Notes under the pieces: generated by a model
Seen by the model: the letters and a program-made list of their open reading frames with translations, nothing else
Database searches by the model: none
What the model was told of the DNA's origin: nothing
Source of the DNA: Ignavibacteria bacterium
GTDB lineage: Bacteria; Bacteroidota; Ignavibacteria; Tepidaquicellales; OLB5
Direction: 5' to 3'
Length of the DNA stretch: 64,000 bases
Assembly: GCA_017303675.1 (NCBI GenBank)
Contig: JAFLBX010000002.1
Coordinates: 1,397,075-1,461,074, forward strand
Position numbers and translations under genes: made by a program
Shown: piece by piece, positions 36,678-45,480 of the stretch
How the letters are laid out: every line of letters begins with the position of its first letter
Position numbering within the stretch: position 1 is the first letter of the stretch

Positions 36678-37610
36678 TTGAAAGTATCAGTAATAGGAGC
36701 AGGTAATGTAGGCGCGACCTGCGCAGAAGTTTTAGCGCACCATGAAATTGTAAATGAAGTTGTACTTCTTGATATCAAAGAGAATTTCGCTGAAGGCAAA
36801 GCCCTTGATATATGGGAAACCGCTGCTATCAATATGTACGATACCAGGGTAACAGGCTCAACCAATGACTACAGCAAAACAGCCGGTTCAGATGTTGTGG
36901 TAATTACATCCGGACTCCCCAGGAAACCCGGCATGAGCCGCGATGACTTAATTTCAACCAATGCTAAGATCGTTAAATCAGTGACTGAGCAGGTAGTAAA
37001 ATATTCACCCGATACAATAATAATAGTTGTATCAAACCCGCTTGATGTTATGACCTACTGTGCTTATGTAAATGCAAAATTCCCCTCTAACCGTGTATTC
37101 GGTATGGCAGGTATTCTTGATACCGGAAGGTATAAATCATTCCTTGCAGAAGCGCTGAATGTTTCACCTAAGGATATACAGGCAGTGTTAATGGGCGGCC
37201 ACGGCGATACAATGGTACCTCTTCCGAGATATACAACCGTTGGCGGTATTCCCGTAACTGAACTGATCGAAGCTGATAAGCTTGATAAGATAATTGACCG
37301 CACCAAAAAAGGCGGCGGTGAAATTGTTAACCTGCTCGGCACTTCAGCATGGTATGCCCCCGGCTCTGCAGCAGCGCAGATGGTTGAAGCCATTATTAAA
37401 GACCAGAAACGCGTATTCCCGGTTTGCGCACTGTTAAACGGCGAGTATGGATTAAAGAATATTTATCTCGGCGTTCCGGTAATTCTTGGCAAAGGCGGAA
37501 TTGAAAAGATTATTGAGCTTAAGCTGAATGATGATGAAATGAAGCTCGTAAATGAATCTGCCAAAGCGGTAAAAGAAGTTATGGATGTTCTCGATAATAT
37601 GAAAGACTAA
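36678..37610 (+). CDS. mdh: Malate dehydrogenase
   Basis: Converts malate and NAD+ to oxaloacetate in the TCA cycle. The 310-residue protein has the Rossmann start VSVIGAGNVGATCAEVL, the substrate Arg loop GLPRKPGMSRDDLISTN, VSNPLDVMTYCAY, and the catalytic His in MGGHGDTMVPL. This is the LDH-like MDH type found in Bacteroidota, Chlorobi and relatives. The start is TTG at 36678 with AAAGAGG 8 bases upstream; no in-frame ATG precedes it. The gene stands alone. Confidence 0.95.
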   Translation: MKVSVIGAGNVGATCAEVLAHHEIVNEVVLLDIKENFAEGKALDIWETAAINMYDTRVTGSTNDYSKTAGSDVVVITSGLPRKPGMSRDDLISTNAKIVKSVTEQVVKYSPDTIIIVVSNPLDVMTYCAYVNAKFPSNRVFGMAGILDTGRYKSFLAEALNVSPKDIQAVLMGGHGDTMVPLPRYTTVGGIPVTELIEADKLDKIIDRTKKGGGEIVNLLGTSAWYAPGSAAAQMVEAIIKDQKRVFPVCALLNGEYGLKNIYLGVPVILGKGGIEKIIELKLNDDEMKLVNESAKAVKEVMDVLDNMKD

Positions 37611-37621
37611 GCAATAATTCC

Positions 37622-37657
37622 TATTCATCCGATGACTCAAAAGTCATCGGATGAATA
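37622..37657. repeat. Perfect 16-bp inverted repeat between mdh and the P-loop gene
   Basis: TATTCATCCGATGACT and AGTCATCGGATGAATA are separated by 4 bases. The right arm carries the stop codon of the minus-strand gene. It could terminate both convergent transcripts, although no T run follows on the plus strand. Confidence 0.75.
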
Positions 37658-38192
37658 AATCTTCCCAGAATTTCTTTTCATCACTTCTGTTTCTTATCCT
37701 TACCCAGTTTTTATCACTGAACTCATTTCCATTAATGATTCTTTTATATTTTGATTTCTTAGTTCCGTAAGTCCGCATTGCAAAAAAGATAATTGAATCC
37801 TTAGAGAACAATTTCCTGAAACTTTCACGGTTATCATGCCATAACGGCTTTTGAGTCAATATCCTATGAATTGAACGTTTTGTAATTCTATATAGCATTT
37901 TAAAATAAGGCACATCAAGCCAAACAATTGTTTCAGCTCTTCCAATCGTCAGATCCTGATTCCGCGGATAATTACCGTCAATAATCCAACTTGGGGTTAG
38001 CGTGATTTCATCAACTTTCGAACGAAATTCTTCATTCTTAGATTCCTGCCAATCAGGTTTCCAGTAAATATTATCAAGCTCGTGATGGTTAATACTCAGA
38101 ATTTGAGATAATTTTTGTGCAAAAGTAGTTTTGCCGCTGCCGTTAGCACCCACTACTAATATTTTTTTTCCTAAGTTCATTTTCATAGTCAT
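37644..38192 (-). CDS. P-loop kinase-like protein (FlaR/adenylate-kinase-like)
   Basis: The 182-residue protein has a Walker A motif GANGSGKTTFAQKL (near residue 15), ELDNIYWKPDW, IDGNYPRNQD, and VWLDVPYFKMLYRITKRSI, a pattern used in proteins annotated as DNA topology modulation protein FlaR or AAA family ATPase. It probably phosphorylates a small molecule or nucleotide, but its substrate is unknown. The exact start is uncertain because ATGs at codons 1, 3 and 5 are possible. It is a tandem paralogue of the next gene upstream, sharing motif order and the same C-terminal pattern ending in FIR. Confidence 0.8.
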   Translation of the reverse strand: MTMKMNLGKKILVVGANGSGKTTFAQKLSQILSINHHELDNIYWKPDWQESKNEEFRSKVDEITLTPSWIIDGNYPRNQDLTIGRAETIVWLDVPYFKMLYRITKRSIHRILTQKPLWHDNRESFRKLFSKDSIIFFAMRTYGTKKSKYKRIINGNEFSDKNWVRIRNRSDEKKFWEDLFIR

Positions 38193-38225
38193 CCTGTCAC
38201 TTTAAGCCCTGCGGGCTAATAAAGT

Positions 38226-38762
38226 TCACCGGATGAATTTTATTTTCTCCCAGAATTTCATTTCATCACTTCTGTTTCTTATCCTTACCCAGTTTTTTTC
38301 ACTGAATTTTTCTTCCATAAACAGTTTATATCTTCTTTTTTTTCTCTTATAGGAAAAGAATGCATATTTCATCACTGAATCCTTCGAGAACAGCCTTCTG
38401 AAGCTTTCGCGGTTACCGTGCCACAGCGGGTCACCGCTTAAGGCACGAAATACCGATCTTTTGAATGTTCTGTAAACCGAAACGTAATGCGGTACATCCA
38501 GCCATATTACAGTATCACAGGCTGGAAGTGTTACATCCTGGTTCCTTGCATAATTGCCGTCTATTATCCATTCCTCAAGTGAAGTCAATTCGATGGTCTT
38601 ATTACGGAACAAAGTATAATCTGTTTCCACCCAGTTAGGCTGCCATGAATAGTAATCAAGCTCATAAAAAGGCAGCCCGGTTTTGGCTGCCAGCTTTTTA
38701 CCGATCGTAGTTTTGCCGCTGCCGTTTGGACCTATAATTAATATTTTTTTTCCTTTTATCAT
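38226..38762 (-). CDS. P-loop kinase-like protein, tandem paralogue
   Basis: The 178-residue protein is homologous along its length to the product of the gene at 37644. It has Walker A GPNGSGKTTIGKKL, YELDYYSWQPNW, IDGNYARNQDVTL, VIWLDVPHYVSVYRTFKRSVF, and WHGNRESFRRLFSKDS. The two genes lie in the same direction 33 bases apart and probably arose by duplication. Substrate unknown. The intact Walker A and LDVP motifs argue that both are active. Confidence 0.8.
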   Translation of the reverse strand: MIKGKKILIIGPNGSGKTTIGKKLAAKTGLPFYELDYYSWQPNWVETDYTLFRNKTIELTSLEEWIIDGNYARNQDVTLPACDTVIWLDVPHYVSVYRTFKRSVFRALSGDPLWHGNRESFRRLFSKDSVMKYAFFSYKRKKRRYKLFMEEKFSEKNWVRIRNRSDEMKFWEKIKFIR

Positions 38763-38960
38763 TTATAATAAAATGCCAAAAATTGCTGGTCTAAAAGCAC
38801 ACTTACTGCCGGGATTTATTCACCTGTAAAATTGCATACAGTAATAATACTAAACAAACGGTTAATATTTTTATCCGTATATTGCAAAATTAAAACTTTA
38901 TAAATTAAATAAGAACTATTAAATTCAGTTCTGCGGAAACATGTTTAGAGTATAAATATT

Positions 38961-39869
38961 ATGAATAATGTTCAAAGCTTTGATGTAATAATTATCGGCG
39001 GAAGCTATGCCGGGCTTTCTGCGGCAATGTCGCTGGGAAGATCCCTTAGAAAAACCCTGGTTATTGATAGCGGAACGCCATGCAACATACAGACCCCGCA
39101 TTCGCATAATTTTCTCACAAATGACGGCAAAACTCCCGCTGAAATATCGCAGGAAGCTAAACAACAGGTTGAACTTTATAAAACCGTTGAATTCTATAAT
39201 GGGTTAGCTGTGAGCGGAATAAAAACTGATAATGGGTTTGAGGTCACCACCGCAAGCGGTTTGAAATTTAATTCGAAAAAATTAATTTTCGCCACAGGTA
39301 TTAAAGATCTAATGCCTGATATAAAAGGATTTTCTGAGTGCTGGGGTATTTCAGTTATTCACTGCCCTTATTGCCATGGTTATGAATTCAGAAATGAAAC
39401 TACAGGCATTCTCGCAAACGGTGAGCCTGCTTTTGAACTATCTAAGCTTGTTTATAATTTATCAAAGGATCTTACCATTTATACCAATGGCAGCTCTGAA
39501 TTTACCTCTAAGCAGAAAGAGGATTTCGCAAACAATAATATCAAAATAATAGAATCTGAAATTGCGGAAATAATACACACAGAAGGATATATCAAAGAAT
39601 TGGTATTTAAAGATGGCAGCTCAGAAAAGCTGAAGGCGCTTTATGCTAAAATTCCTTTTGTTCAGCAGTGTGATATCCCATCAAAGCTTGGCTGTGAAAT
39701 GAGCGATACCGGCCATTACCAGGCAGATAACCTTCAGAAAACAAATATTGATGGTGTGTTCGTTTGCGGTGATAATTATTTCCCTATGAGGTCTGTATCT
39801 GCTGCAGTTTTTTCGGGTACCATGGCTGGCGCTGCTGTGAATAAAGAGCTGGCTGATGAAGATTTTTAG
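38961..39869 (+). CDS. Thioredoxin-reductase-like flavoprotein
   Basis: NAD(P)/FAD-dependent oxidoreductase of 302 residues. The FAD motif IIIGGSYAGLSAAMSLGRS is near residue 12, and the redox-active pair reads HCPYCHGYE (near residue 134), as in thioredoxin-reductase-like enzymes. The end reads VFVCGDNYFPMRSVSAAVFSGTMAGAAVN, the second FAD-binding segment. A canonical NADPH GxGxxA motif is not obvious, and the region ETTGILANGEPAFELSKL has a different shape, so the reductant is uncertain. Its stop overlaps the stop of the convergent phosphoesterase gene at 39866, so the two genes share the bases TTTAG. Confidence 0.88.
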   Translation: MNNVQSFDVIIIGGSYAGLSAAMSLGRSLRKTLVIDSGTPCNIQTPHSHNFLTNDGKTPAEISQEAKQQVELYKTVEFYNGLAVSGIKTDNGFEVTTASGLKFNSKKLIFATGIKDLMPDIKGFSECWGISVIHCPYCHGYEFRNETTGILANGEPAFELSKLVYNLSKDLTIYTNGSSEFTSKQKEDFANNNIKIIESEIAEIIHTEGYIKELVFKDGSSEKLKALYAKIPFVQQCDIPSKLGCEMSDTGHYQADNLQKTNIDGVFVCGDNYFPMRSVSAAVFSGTMAGAAVNKELADEDF

Positions 39870-41656
39870 CTCTCCTTGGTTTTTCTGATTACTATCGGCT
39901 CTTCGATAAGCTCAGGTATTGAGCCGTCTTCGGGTACTATGTATGAATTATCAGCTTCACCGGACTTCCTGAACCGCCACTTGCGGGCGGCTTTTTGTAT
40001 CTTTAACGGGAAAATTGTAAGCGTGCCTTCTTCATCAATATGCAGCCTCAAAAAATTCCTGTAATCCTGCACCCGCAGCGCTGAAAACGCTTCATTATCA
40101 TGCCTTCCGAAAATGTTCATAGATACAGTCAGATAAATTCCCATATTAAGCGAGCCAAAGAACCAGCCTAACCAGAAAACGATCAGCGGAATAAATATAA
40201 ATCCCGTAACAACTCCTTCATTGAAAACTGTATTATTAATGTATGTCGCAAATAGTCCGATATAAGCTATACTGAACAGGTTCATAAAAAAATGTGACAA
40301 ACCCCCAAGCCATTTGTACCATTTTGAATGTGTATCGGTAAAGAAAACAAATGCAGCAGCCACAGCGCCAAGCCAAAGGGCAGCAACGGGATTTATAAGG
40401 AATGCCCTGAGAGTCTGGTCAAAAAAGCCCCTTACATTATGTGCAAAATCAAAATGAAAAGTTGAGCTGACTATCCAGATAGTGATTAAATAAAATGAAC
40501 CGGTAAGAATTCCGAATCCGGGATTTGTGAACGGGAAAAAAATATTCATCCACCCCAGCTTTTTAGAAGTTTTAACATCAGGGTAGCTTTTCTTAAGCTC
40601 AAACTCACGGGGTTTTTGTCCCGGGAGCTGTTTTTCTTCAGTAAGCAATGAAAAATCACCTCCATGAGTCGGATGAATAAACGCTCCGCCGCCTCCGGCT
40701 GTGATTTTTTGTACTTTTGCCCCTGTATCTTTCGCGTTCAGCTCTTCATGCCTTCTGTAATGATGAAGATCACCGGTTAAGAATACTTTTACTTCAGCAC
40801 CTCTTGGCTTTAATATCTCTTCCTGCAGGAAAATAAGGTCGCTTTCATCATACTCACCACCGAACTTTTTATATTTATGCGCATAGATCCAAACAGGCTC
40901 TGATATGCATAATATAACTTTATCGCCTTCTTTCATATGGCCATCGGCAATTGCCCTGAAGTAATCAAGCTGCGCGGTATCAATATTTGAATGAAGCTGA
41001 CCGTCTGATGCAAGCAGCCACCAGTTATTTGGAAGCTTTAGCGCGAAGTAGCTGCGCTTCTGGCGCGAATACCAGCCGCCTGCGAACTTACGCGACCCGA
41101 GATCTGAACAAAACAGCCTGGTGAAGGATTCAAGCCCGTCATACCAGTCATGGTTGCCGGGTAATGCAAAAACATGCGGCGGATTTTCAGGCTTATCATC
41201 GCCAAAAGCCTGTTCATATGGTGTGATGAGTCTCTCCCTGTATCCCTGTTTTGAAGGCGCGGGATATACTTCATCCCCTCCAAATATCAGCACTTCGCCC
41301 CTTTTGGTCTCAAATGAGCTGTCACCAAACTTTAGATCTAATCCCTGCTTAGCTGCATAATATGCTACGCTGTAGGTAGGATTCCAGCCGTCACCCGTAT
41401 CAGCAATAAAATCCAGCCACATTTCTTTGCGTTTGGAATCTTCATCAGGAACGATCTTTCCGTTAATTATCTTATGATACCGGGTATAATTATAAAATTC
41501 CTTCTCGCTGGATGCCAGCGCAAGCATAAGCCTGCGGTCTGACTGCTCACCGATAATTGTTGAAATGATCGATTTATAAGCAGTACCTGCAAGCTGTTTT
41601 AAGTTAAACCAGCTTACCGGCGGCAGCATTTTTATATTTCCTAAATTATTAAACAA
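39866..41656 (-). CDS. Membrane-linked metallophosphoesterase
   Basis: The 596-residue protein has a calcineurin-like phosphoesterase domain near residues 85-330, with IADTGDGWNPT, FGGDEVYP, LPGNHDWYDG and FLTGDLHHYRRH giving the metal ligands. A membrane region of about five hydrophobic segments follows (WIVSSTFHFDFAHN, ALWLGAVAAAFVFFT, FFMNLFSIAYIGLFATYI, GFIFIPLIVFWLGWFFG), then a soluble tail. This domain order is found in predicted membrane phosphohydrolases of Bacteroidota-like organisms. Substrate unknown. It is separated by 2 bases from the upstream erythromycin-esterase-like gene, so they probably share a transcript. Confidence 0.85.
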   Translation of the reverse strand: MFNNLGNIKMLPPVSWFNLKQLAGTAYKSIISTIIGEQSDRRLMLALASSEKEFYNYTRYHKIINGKIVPDEDSKRKEMWLDFIADTGDGWNPTYSVAYYAAKQGLDLKFGDSSFETKRGEVLIFGGDEVYPAPSKQGYRERLITPYEQAFGDDKPENPPHVFALPGNHDWYDGLESFTRLFCSDLGSRKFAGGWYSRQKRSYFALKLPNNWWLLASDGQLHSNIDTAQLDYFRAIADGHMKEGDKVILCISEPVWIYAHKYKKFGGEYDESDLIFLQEEILKPRGAEVKVFLTGDLHHYRRHEELNAKDTGAKVQKITAGGGGAFIHPTHGGDFSLLTEEKQLPGQKPREFELKKSYPDVKTSKKLGWMNIFFPFTNPGFGILTGSFYLITIWIVSSTFHFDFAHNVRGFFDQTLRAFLINPVAALWLGAVAAAFVFFTDTHSKWYKWLGGLSHFFMNLFSIAYIGLFATYINNTVFNEGVVTGFIFIPLIVFWLGWFFGSLNMGIYLTVSMNIFGRHDNEAFSALRVQDYRNFLRLHIDEEGTLTIFPLKIQKAARKWRFRKSGEADNSYIVPEDGSIPELIEEPIVIRKTKES

Positions 41657-41658
41657 TA

Positions 41659-42957
41659 TTATTTTTCATTGCTAAATGTACTTGGCTTCATATTCTTTAT
41701 GTAAAAAATTCCATCTGCGCTGTTACTCCATTTCCCTTCCATTTCTTTGTTTCCCAAAGGTCTCATAACAAAATTTTCACTGAGCCACCCCGGATTAGAT
41801 GGATCTCTTAAATCTATATATGAATTTTCTTTTCCGCAGTACTCTAATATATATTCAAGTGAGTTTTCAGATGCATTTGTGACCTCTGTTTCATCATATT
41901 TTTGAATATTCCTGCTGCTTCCGCTGTACCCGGTAAAGACAATTGAATACATTTTTTTCCCTAATTCATTATAAACTGCATCGCCCATAGTTTTTGTTTT
42001 TTTGTAAAGATTATTTATAAATGATGAATCAGCTTCCTTTCCTAAAATTGATGATAGATTTCTGGAGTTATGAAAACTGGCTGCCCAAACTATTATCTTT
42101 TTGCCTTTGAATTTATTCTGCGCTAACCATAGCAAATTTTTACCCATTTGCTGATCTCTTGCATTTATCAGACCGGCGTCATTGTGATTAACTGTTTCAT
42201 ATTTCATTGCCAGGTAACCGTTATAATTAAGCTTTACACCTTCAATTACAAGTTTCCAGAATTCAAATTTTTCGTCTGTTTTAGATAAACTATCCAAACT
42301 GTTAATGACCTTATCTATAAGTATATTATTATATGTTCTGTCTCTGCCGCTTTTTATCTCTTCATTAAGGCAAACAAGTTTTACAAAGAGATTCTTTTCA
42401 CCCTGAGTTAAGAAATTAAGTTCATGTTTATATAATTGATCCAGTAATAACTGGCAGCTTTCGTATCCCGTTAACTGCGAATCAAACCCCGAAAGCTCCA
42501 GCGGCCTGCCTGATTGCAGCGTACTTTGAAGATACTGTACCAGTTCTTCACATTCATTTGAGTTCACCCACATGGGGAAAACAGCTTTCCTTATGCCTTC
42601 TGTATAGTTCCCCGTGCGCTGGATATCACCCCATGCATTGGTACAATCAAACAACCCGCTTTCAAAAGCAAGTACATCAAAACCCGCTTCTTTGTGGAGA
42701 AACTTAATTAAACGGGATTTCGCAAGAAAAGTTGAGCCATCTCCGTGGGTTTGCTCTCCAAGCAAAATTACCTGAACAGAATCCCGTTCAATAATATTTT
42801 TAAGAAACTGAAGATCTGAGTAATCTTCATCCTTTGGATCAATTGTCTTTATGGTCTGAAGTACAGGTTCAAGGGATTTGCTCTTTTCAATAACTTCTTG
42901 GCTGGTACATGAAATCTGGATTATAGAGGCTAGAATTAAGATATAGAGATTTTTCAT
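41659..42957 (-). CDS. Erythromycin-esterase-family lipoprotein
   Basis: The lipoprotein signal ends in QISC (residue 17). The mature protein fits the erythromycin esterase superfamily: VILLGEQTHGDGSTFLAKSRLIKFLHKEAGFDVLAFESG (shown here in pieces: GEQTHGDGS, FLHKEAGFDV, AFESG) contains the conserved His and Glu residues. IVWAASFHNSRNL carries a further conserved His. Members hydrolyse diverse esters or act as succinoglycan-related enzymes, so antibiotic esterase activity is not implied. It lies 2 bases upstream of the phosphoesterase gene on the same strand, so one operon is likely. Confidence 0.85.
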   Translation of the reverse strand: MKNLYILILASIIQISCTSQEVIEKSKSLEPVLQTIKTIDPKDEDYSDLQFLKNIIERDSVQVILLGEQTHGDGSTFLAKSRLIKFLHKEAGFDVLAFESGLFDCTNAWGDIQRTGNYTEGIRKAVFPMWVNSNECEELVQYLQSTLQSGRPLELSGFDSQLTGYESCQLLLDQLYKHELNFLTQGEKNLFVKLVCLNEEIKSGRDRTYNNILIDKVINSLDSLSKTDEKFEFWKLVIEGVKLNYNGYLAMKYETVNHNDAGLINARDQQMGKNLLWLAQNKFKGKKIIVWAASFHNSRNLSSILGKEADSSFINNLYKKTKTMGDAVYNELGKKMYSIVFTGYSGSSRNIQKYDETEVTNASENSLEYILEYCGKENSYIDLRDPSNPGWLSENFVMRPLGNKEMEGKWSNSADGIFYIKNMKPSTFSNEK

Positions 42958-42967
42958 GGGTATGGGT

Positions 42968-43378
42968 TTACTTCTTATTAACTATCATCACAAACTCAGA
43001 GCCCTTGCCTTCTTCATTGCGGTAATAGAATTCATCAACCATTGCGCGCGCTATAAAAACTCCCCTGCCGTGTACATCAAGTATATTATCCATATCAGTC
43101 GGGTCCGGCAGGCGGCTGATTTCAAAGCCGTCGCCTTCATCAAATATCATTACTTTAATTGTGCGCTCATTATGCTCAACATACATTTTTACTTTCTTCA
43201 GCATACTTTCTTTGTTGCCGTGCACAATTGCGTTCATGGCAATTTCAGTTACCGCGATCATCATCTTGTTATATTCATCTTCAGGCAGGCCGAAATCTTT
43301 ATTGATATTCAGCATAAGTTCTTCAACCTTTTGAATATTTTTCCGTTCCGAGCTTATTTCAAGAAAGTATTTTTTCAA
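42968..43378 (-). CDS. RsbW-like ATP-binding protein (HATPase_c_2)
   Basis: The 136-residue protein is a GHKL ATPase of the anti-sigma-factor or serine-kinase type: the N box reads IAVTEIAMNAIVHGNKE (near residue 45), the G1 box FDEGDGFEISRLPDP, and the G2 box DVHGRGVFIARAMVDEF. All ATP-binding residues are visible. The start appears to be TTG at 43378. Such proteins are switches in partner-switching systems and need an anti-sigma antagonist (STAS) protein; none is encoded next to it here. It lies 10 bases upstream of the erythromycin-esterase-like gene on the same strand. Confidence 0.85.
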   Translation of the reverse strand: MKKYFLEISSERKNIQKVEELMLNINKDFGLPEDEYNKMMIAVTEIAMNAIVHGNKESMLKKVKMYVEHNERTIKVMIFDEGDGFEISRLPDPTDMDNILDVHGRGVFIARAMVDEFYYRNEEGKGSEFVMIVNKK

Positions 43379-43390
43379 TATATGCTTTTA

Positions 43391-43413
43391 TATTCCCCCT
43401 TAAAAAGGGGGAT
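43391..43413. repeat. Short palindromic element (CCCCCTT/AAGGGGG)
   Basis: ATTCCCCCTTAAAAAGGGGGAT forms a perfect hairpin. It resembles the CTCCCCCTT/AAGGGGGAG arm at 55198. Another palindrome ACAGATCATGATCTGT (43494-43509) lies over the end of the next gene. I see no gene in 43379-43508. Confidence 0.6.
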
Positions 43414-43508
43414 GTTTAGTACAAATTATACATTTAGCACAGTTTGTTCAAAGAATAATGCTTTGCATAAATCCTTACGGGGATTTTAACAGCACAGATC
43501 ATGATCTG

Positions 43509-45440
43509 TCAAAAATTCAAACTGGCATTTAGATAAATATTACCATTGTCAGTTCCGGGGTTACCGTCACCATACCTGTAATAATCATATGAACATATCA
43601 GTTCAATTACGGAATTCCGTTTCCATTCCGCCCTTAGCTTAACAAACGGACCCATTGTCCGCACATAATTATCAAAAACCCGCTCACCTGCCACATAATT
43701 GAACCTTCGCTGCTCAAACCAGCGGTAACCGCCTGATAAAGTTATAAATTTATTAAAAAAATAATTCAATTCAGAATTAATAATTTTGTCCTCAAAATAG
43801 TTCACCGGCCGCTGGGTAAATTCGCTCCAGTTCAGCTCTCCCCTTTCATACAGCTTCACCTCGCCGTAAATATCTGTGCCGAAATGTTCGTTAAACCTGA
43901 CTATCAGTGAATCCTTAAGGTTCAGCTGGCGGAAAGAATAACTCTTCACACTTGAAATAATATCCTGGAAATCATAAACTGTATAATTAGCCAGAACGCT
44001 GAATGTACCTACATTCCTGAAATGTTCAGATGGCTCAAAAAAGCTTTTGCTTGTGAACCTTATGACCCTGTTCCAGTTATTATTTGAGCTTTTTTGTGAG
44101 AATATATATACTGTGTGATAAAGATTCACATCGAACGATGTTATCAATATAAGATTCCTAAGATTATTGAACCTGTGAGCAGCATACAGAATATATCCAA
44201 GTTCATCTCTGTCATCATAGTTAAAATCACTCTGCGTATCGTATTTCATAATTGAAGCGCTTCCTGAAAATTCAACCCTGTTCATAAGATCAATATTATA
44301 ATAAAGGTTTGAATTCAGCTTGAATATCGCTGAATGATTGTTCTTTGTCGCCTCGTTGTTTTCTATAATATTAACAAAATTGCTGTTTATCCTGGAAGAA
44401 TTTATAAGGAAATGCTTTTCATCACGCTCACGGTAATATGCCTTAAGCTGGTAATCAACTTTTGGGAACTGAAAGTTCAGCGCAATATCACCTGCAAAGC
44501 TCAGCTCCTGAATATCGGTATCATATATTCCGGGCTGGGTATTTGTAGTTACAGGGATGTATGTATTTTCTTTTGTGATCCTTCTGTAATCAGGGTTAAT
44601 ATTAAATACTACAGCCAGTGTTTTTGATACTGTATAATCAAACCTGTTGTAGAACTTAAAAATATTTTCTGTTCTTTTTTCGATGTTATTTTTAATACCG
44701 TACTGCTGGATAGAATTATTATCAGCGGGAAAGTAAAAATCCTTTCTTACCCTTGAAAAAGTCCCGTCAAATTCATTCCGCGCCAGGTTATTTTCAAACG
44801 GTTTTTCAAAATAAACACGGCTGTATACAAGGCTTTTTTTGCGCGGGTCAAGGGTTTCATAACCCAGCTTCAGCTGTCCGTCAACCAGGAAATCAGAAAG
44901 GCTGAGATTATAGATACTGAATTCACCTGAAACACTCGGTCCCTTGTTCAGCTCATCATACTGGCTTTCAACCTTATACCCCGCGTTAAGCACAGAATAA
45001 ATCTGCGAACCCTTAACTACTGCGTCATAAAGTCCGCTTATATAGCCCATATTGGATGATGAGCCTTTTAGCTGGAAAGTTCTGTCATCACTGAAGAACT
45101 GGCCGAAATAGTTTGCCGAAACATTTATCACATCATTTACACTGTAGCCGGCAGTAATTTTCACATTATCAAAATCGCGGTAAAGGTTTTCATCAAGCTT
45201 TGTAACAGATGATGAATAATAGTTTTTTAAAAAAACATTGAGCCTTTTATGTTTTTTATAAAAATTGAAACGTGAAATATATGAAGCGGAATTTTTATTG
45301 TTATCAAAGTTGGTGAAAAGGAAATTACGGGTTATGTTTGAATCTATAAATGTCTGCACGTCTGTAAAATCACTTTGAGCCATTACAGTACACTGAATAA
45401 CGGCTAAGAAGGCAGCCCATTTACATAAAATATTCTTCAA
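43509..45440 (-). CDS. Putative outer-membrane beta-barrel protein
   Basis: I recognise no specific family. The 643-residue protein has a cleavable signal peptide (AAFLAVIQCTVMAQS). The rest is rich in alternating aromatic/polar strands: INVSANYFGQFFSDDR, FKFYNRFDYTVSKTLAVVFN, LKLYERGELNWSEF, ending in NIYLNASLNF, where a terminal Phe is typical of outer-membrane barrels. It is probably a porin- or channel-like outer-membrane protein. The start is TTG at 45440 with AGGGAA upstream. It is 40 bases from the ABC ATPase gene on the same strand and may be in one transcript with it. Confidence 0.7.
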   Translation of the reverse strand: MKNILCKWAAFLAVIQCTVMAQSDFTDVQTFIDSNITRNFLFTNFDNNKNSASYISRFNFYKKHKRLNVFLKNYYSSSVTKLDENLYRDFDNVKITAGYSVNDVINVSANYFGQFFSDDRTFQLKGSSSNMGYISGLYDAVVKGSQIYSVLNAGYKVESQYDELNKGPSVSGEFSIYNLSLSDFLVDGQLKLGYETLDPRKKSLVYSRVYFEKPFENNLARNEFDGTFSRVRKDFYFPADNNSIQQYGIKNNIEKRTENIFKFYNRFDYTVSKTLAVVFNINPDYRRITKENTYIPVTTNTQPGIYDTDIQELSFAGDIALNFQFPKVDYQLKAYYRERDEKHFLINSSRINSNFVNIIENNEATKNNHSAIFKLNSNLYYNIDLMNRVEFSGSASIMKYDTQSDFNYDDRDELGYILYAAHRFNNLRNLILITSFDVNLYHTVYIFSQKSSNNNWNRVIRFTSKSFFEPSEHFRNVGTFSVLANYTVYDFQDIISSVKSYSFRQLNLKDSLIVRFNEHFGTDIYGEVKLYERGELNWSEFTQRPVNYFEDKIINSELNYFFNKFITLSGGYRWFEQRRFNYVAGERVFDNYVRTMGPFVKLRAEWKRNSVIELICSYDYYRYGDGNPGTDNGNIYLNASLNF

Positions 45441-45480
45441 GAATTTTCCCTGCGGGATATATTATATTGCTGTTATAATT

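Noticed and set aside
41659..42957. Macrolide resistance gene
   Set aside because: Family membership alone does not show esterase activity on macrolides; the protein is a generic lipoprotein member.
42956..43489. 177-residue plus-strand reading frame
   Set aside because: It lies opposite the RsbW-like gene, whose motifs are convincing.
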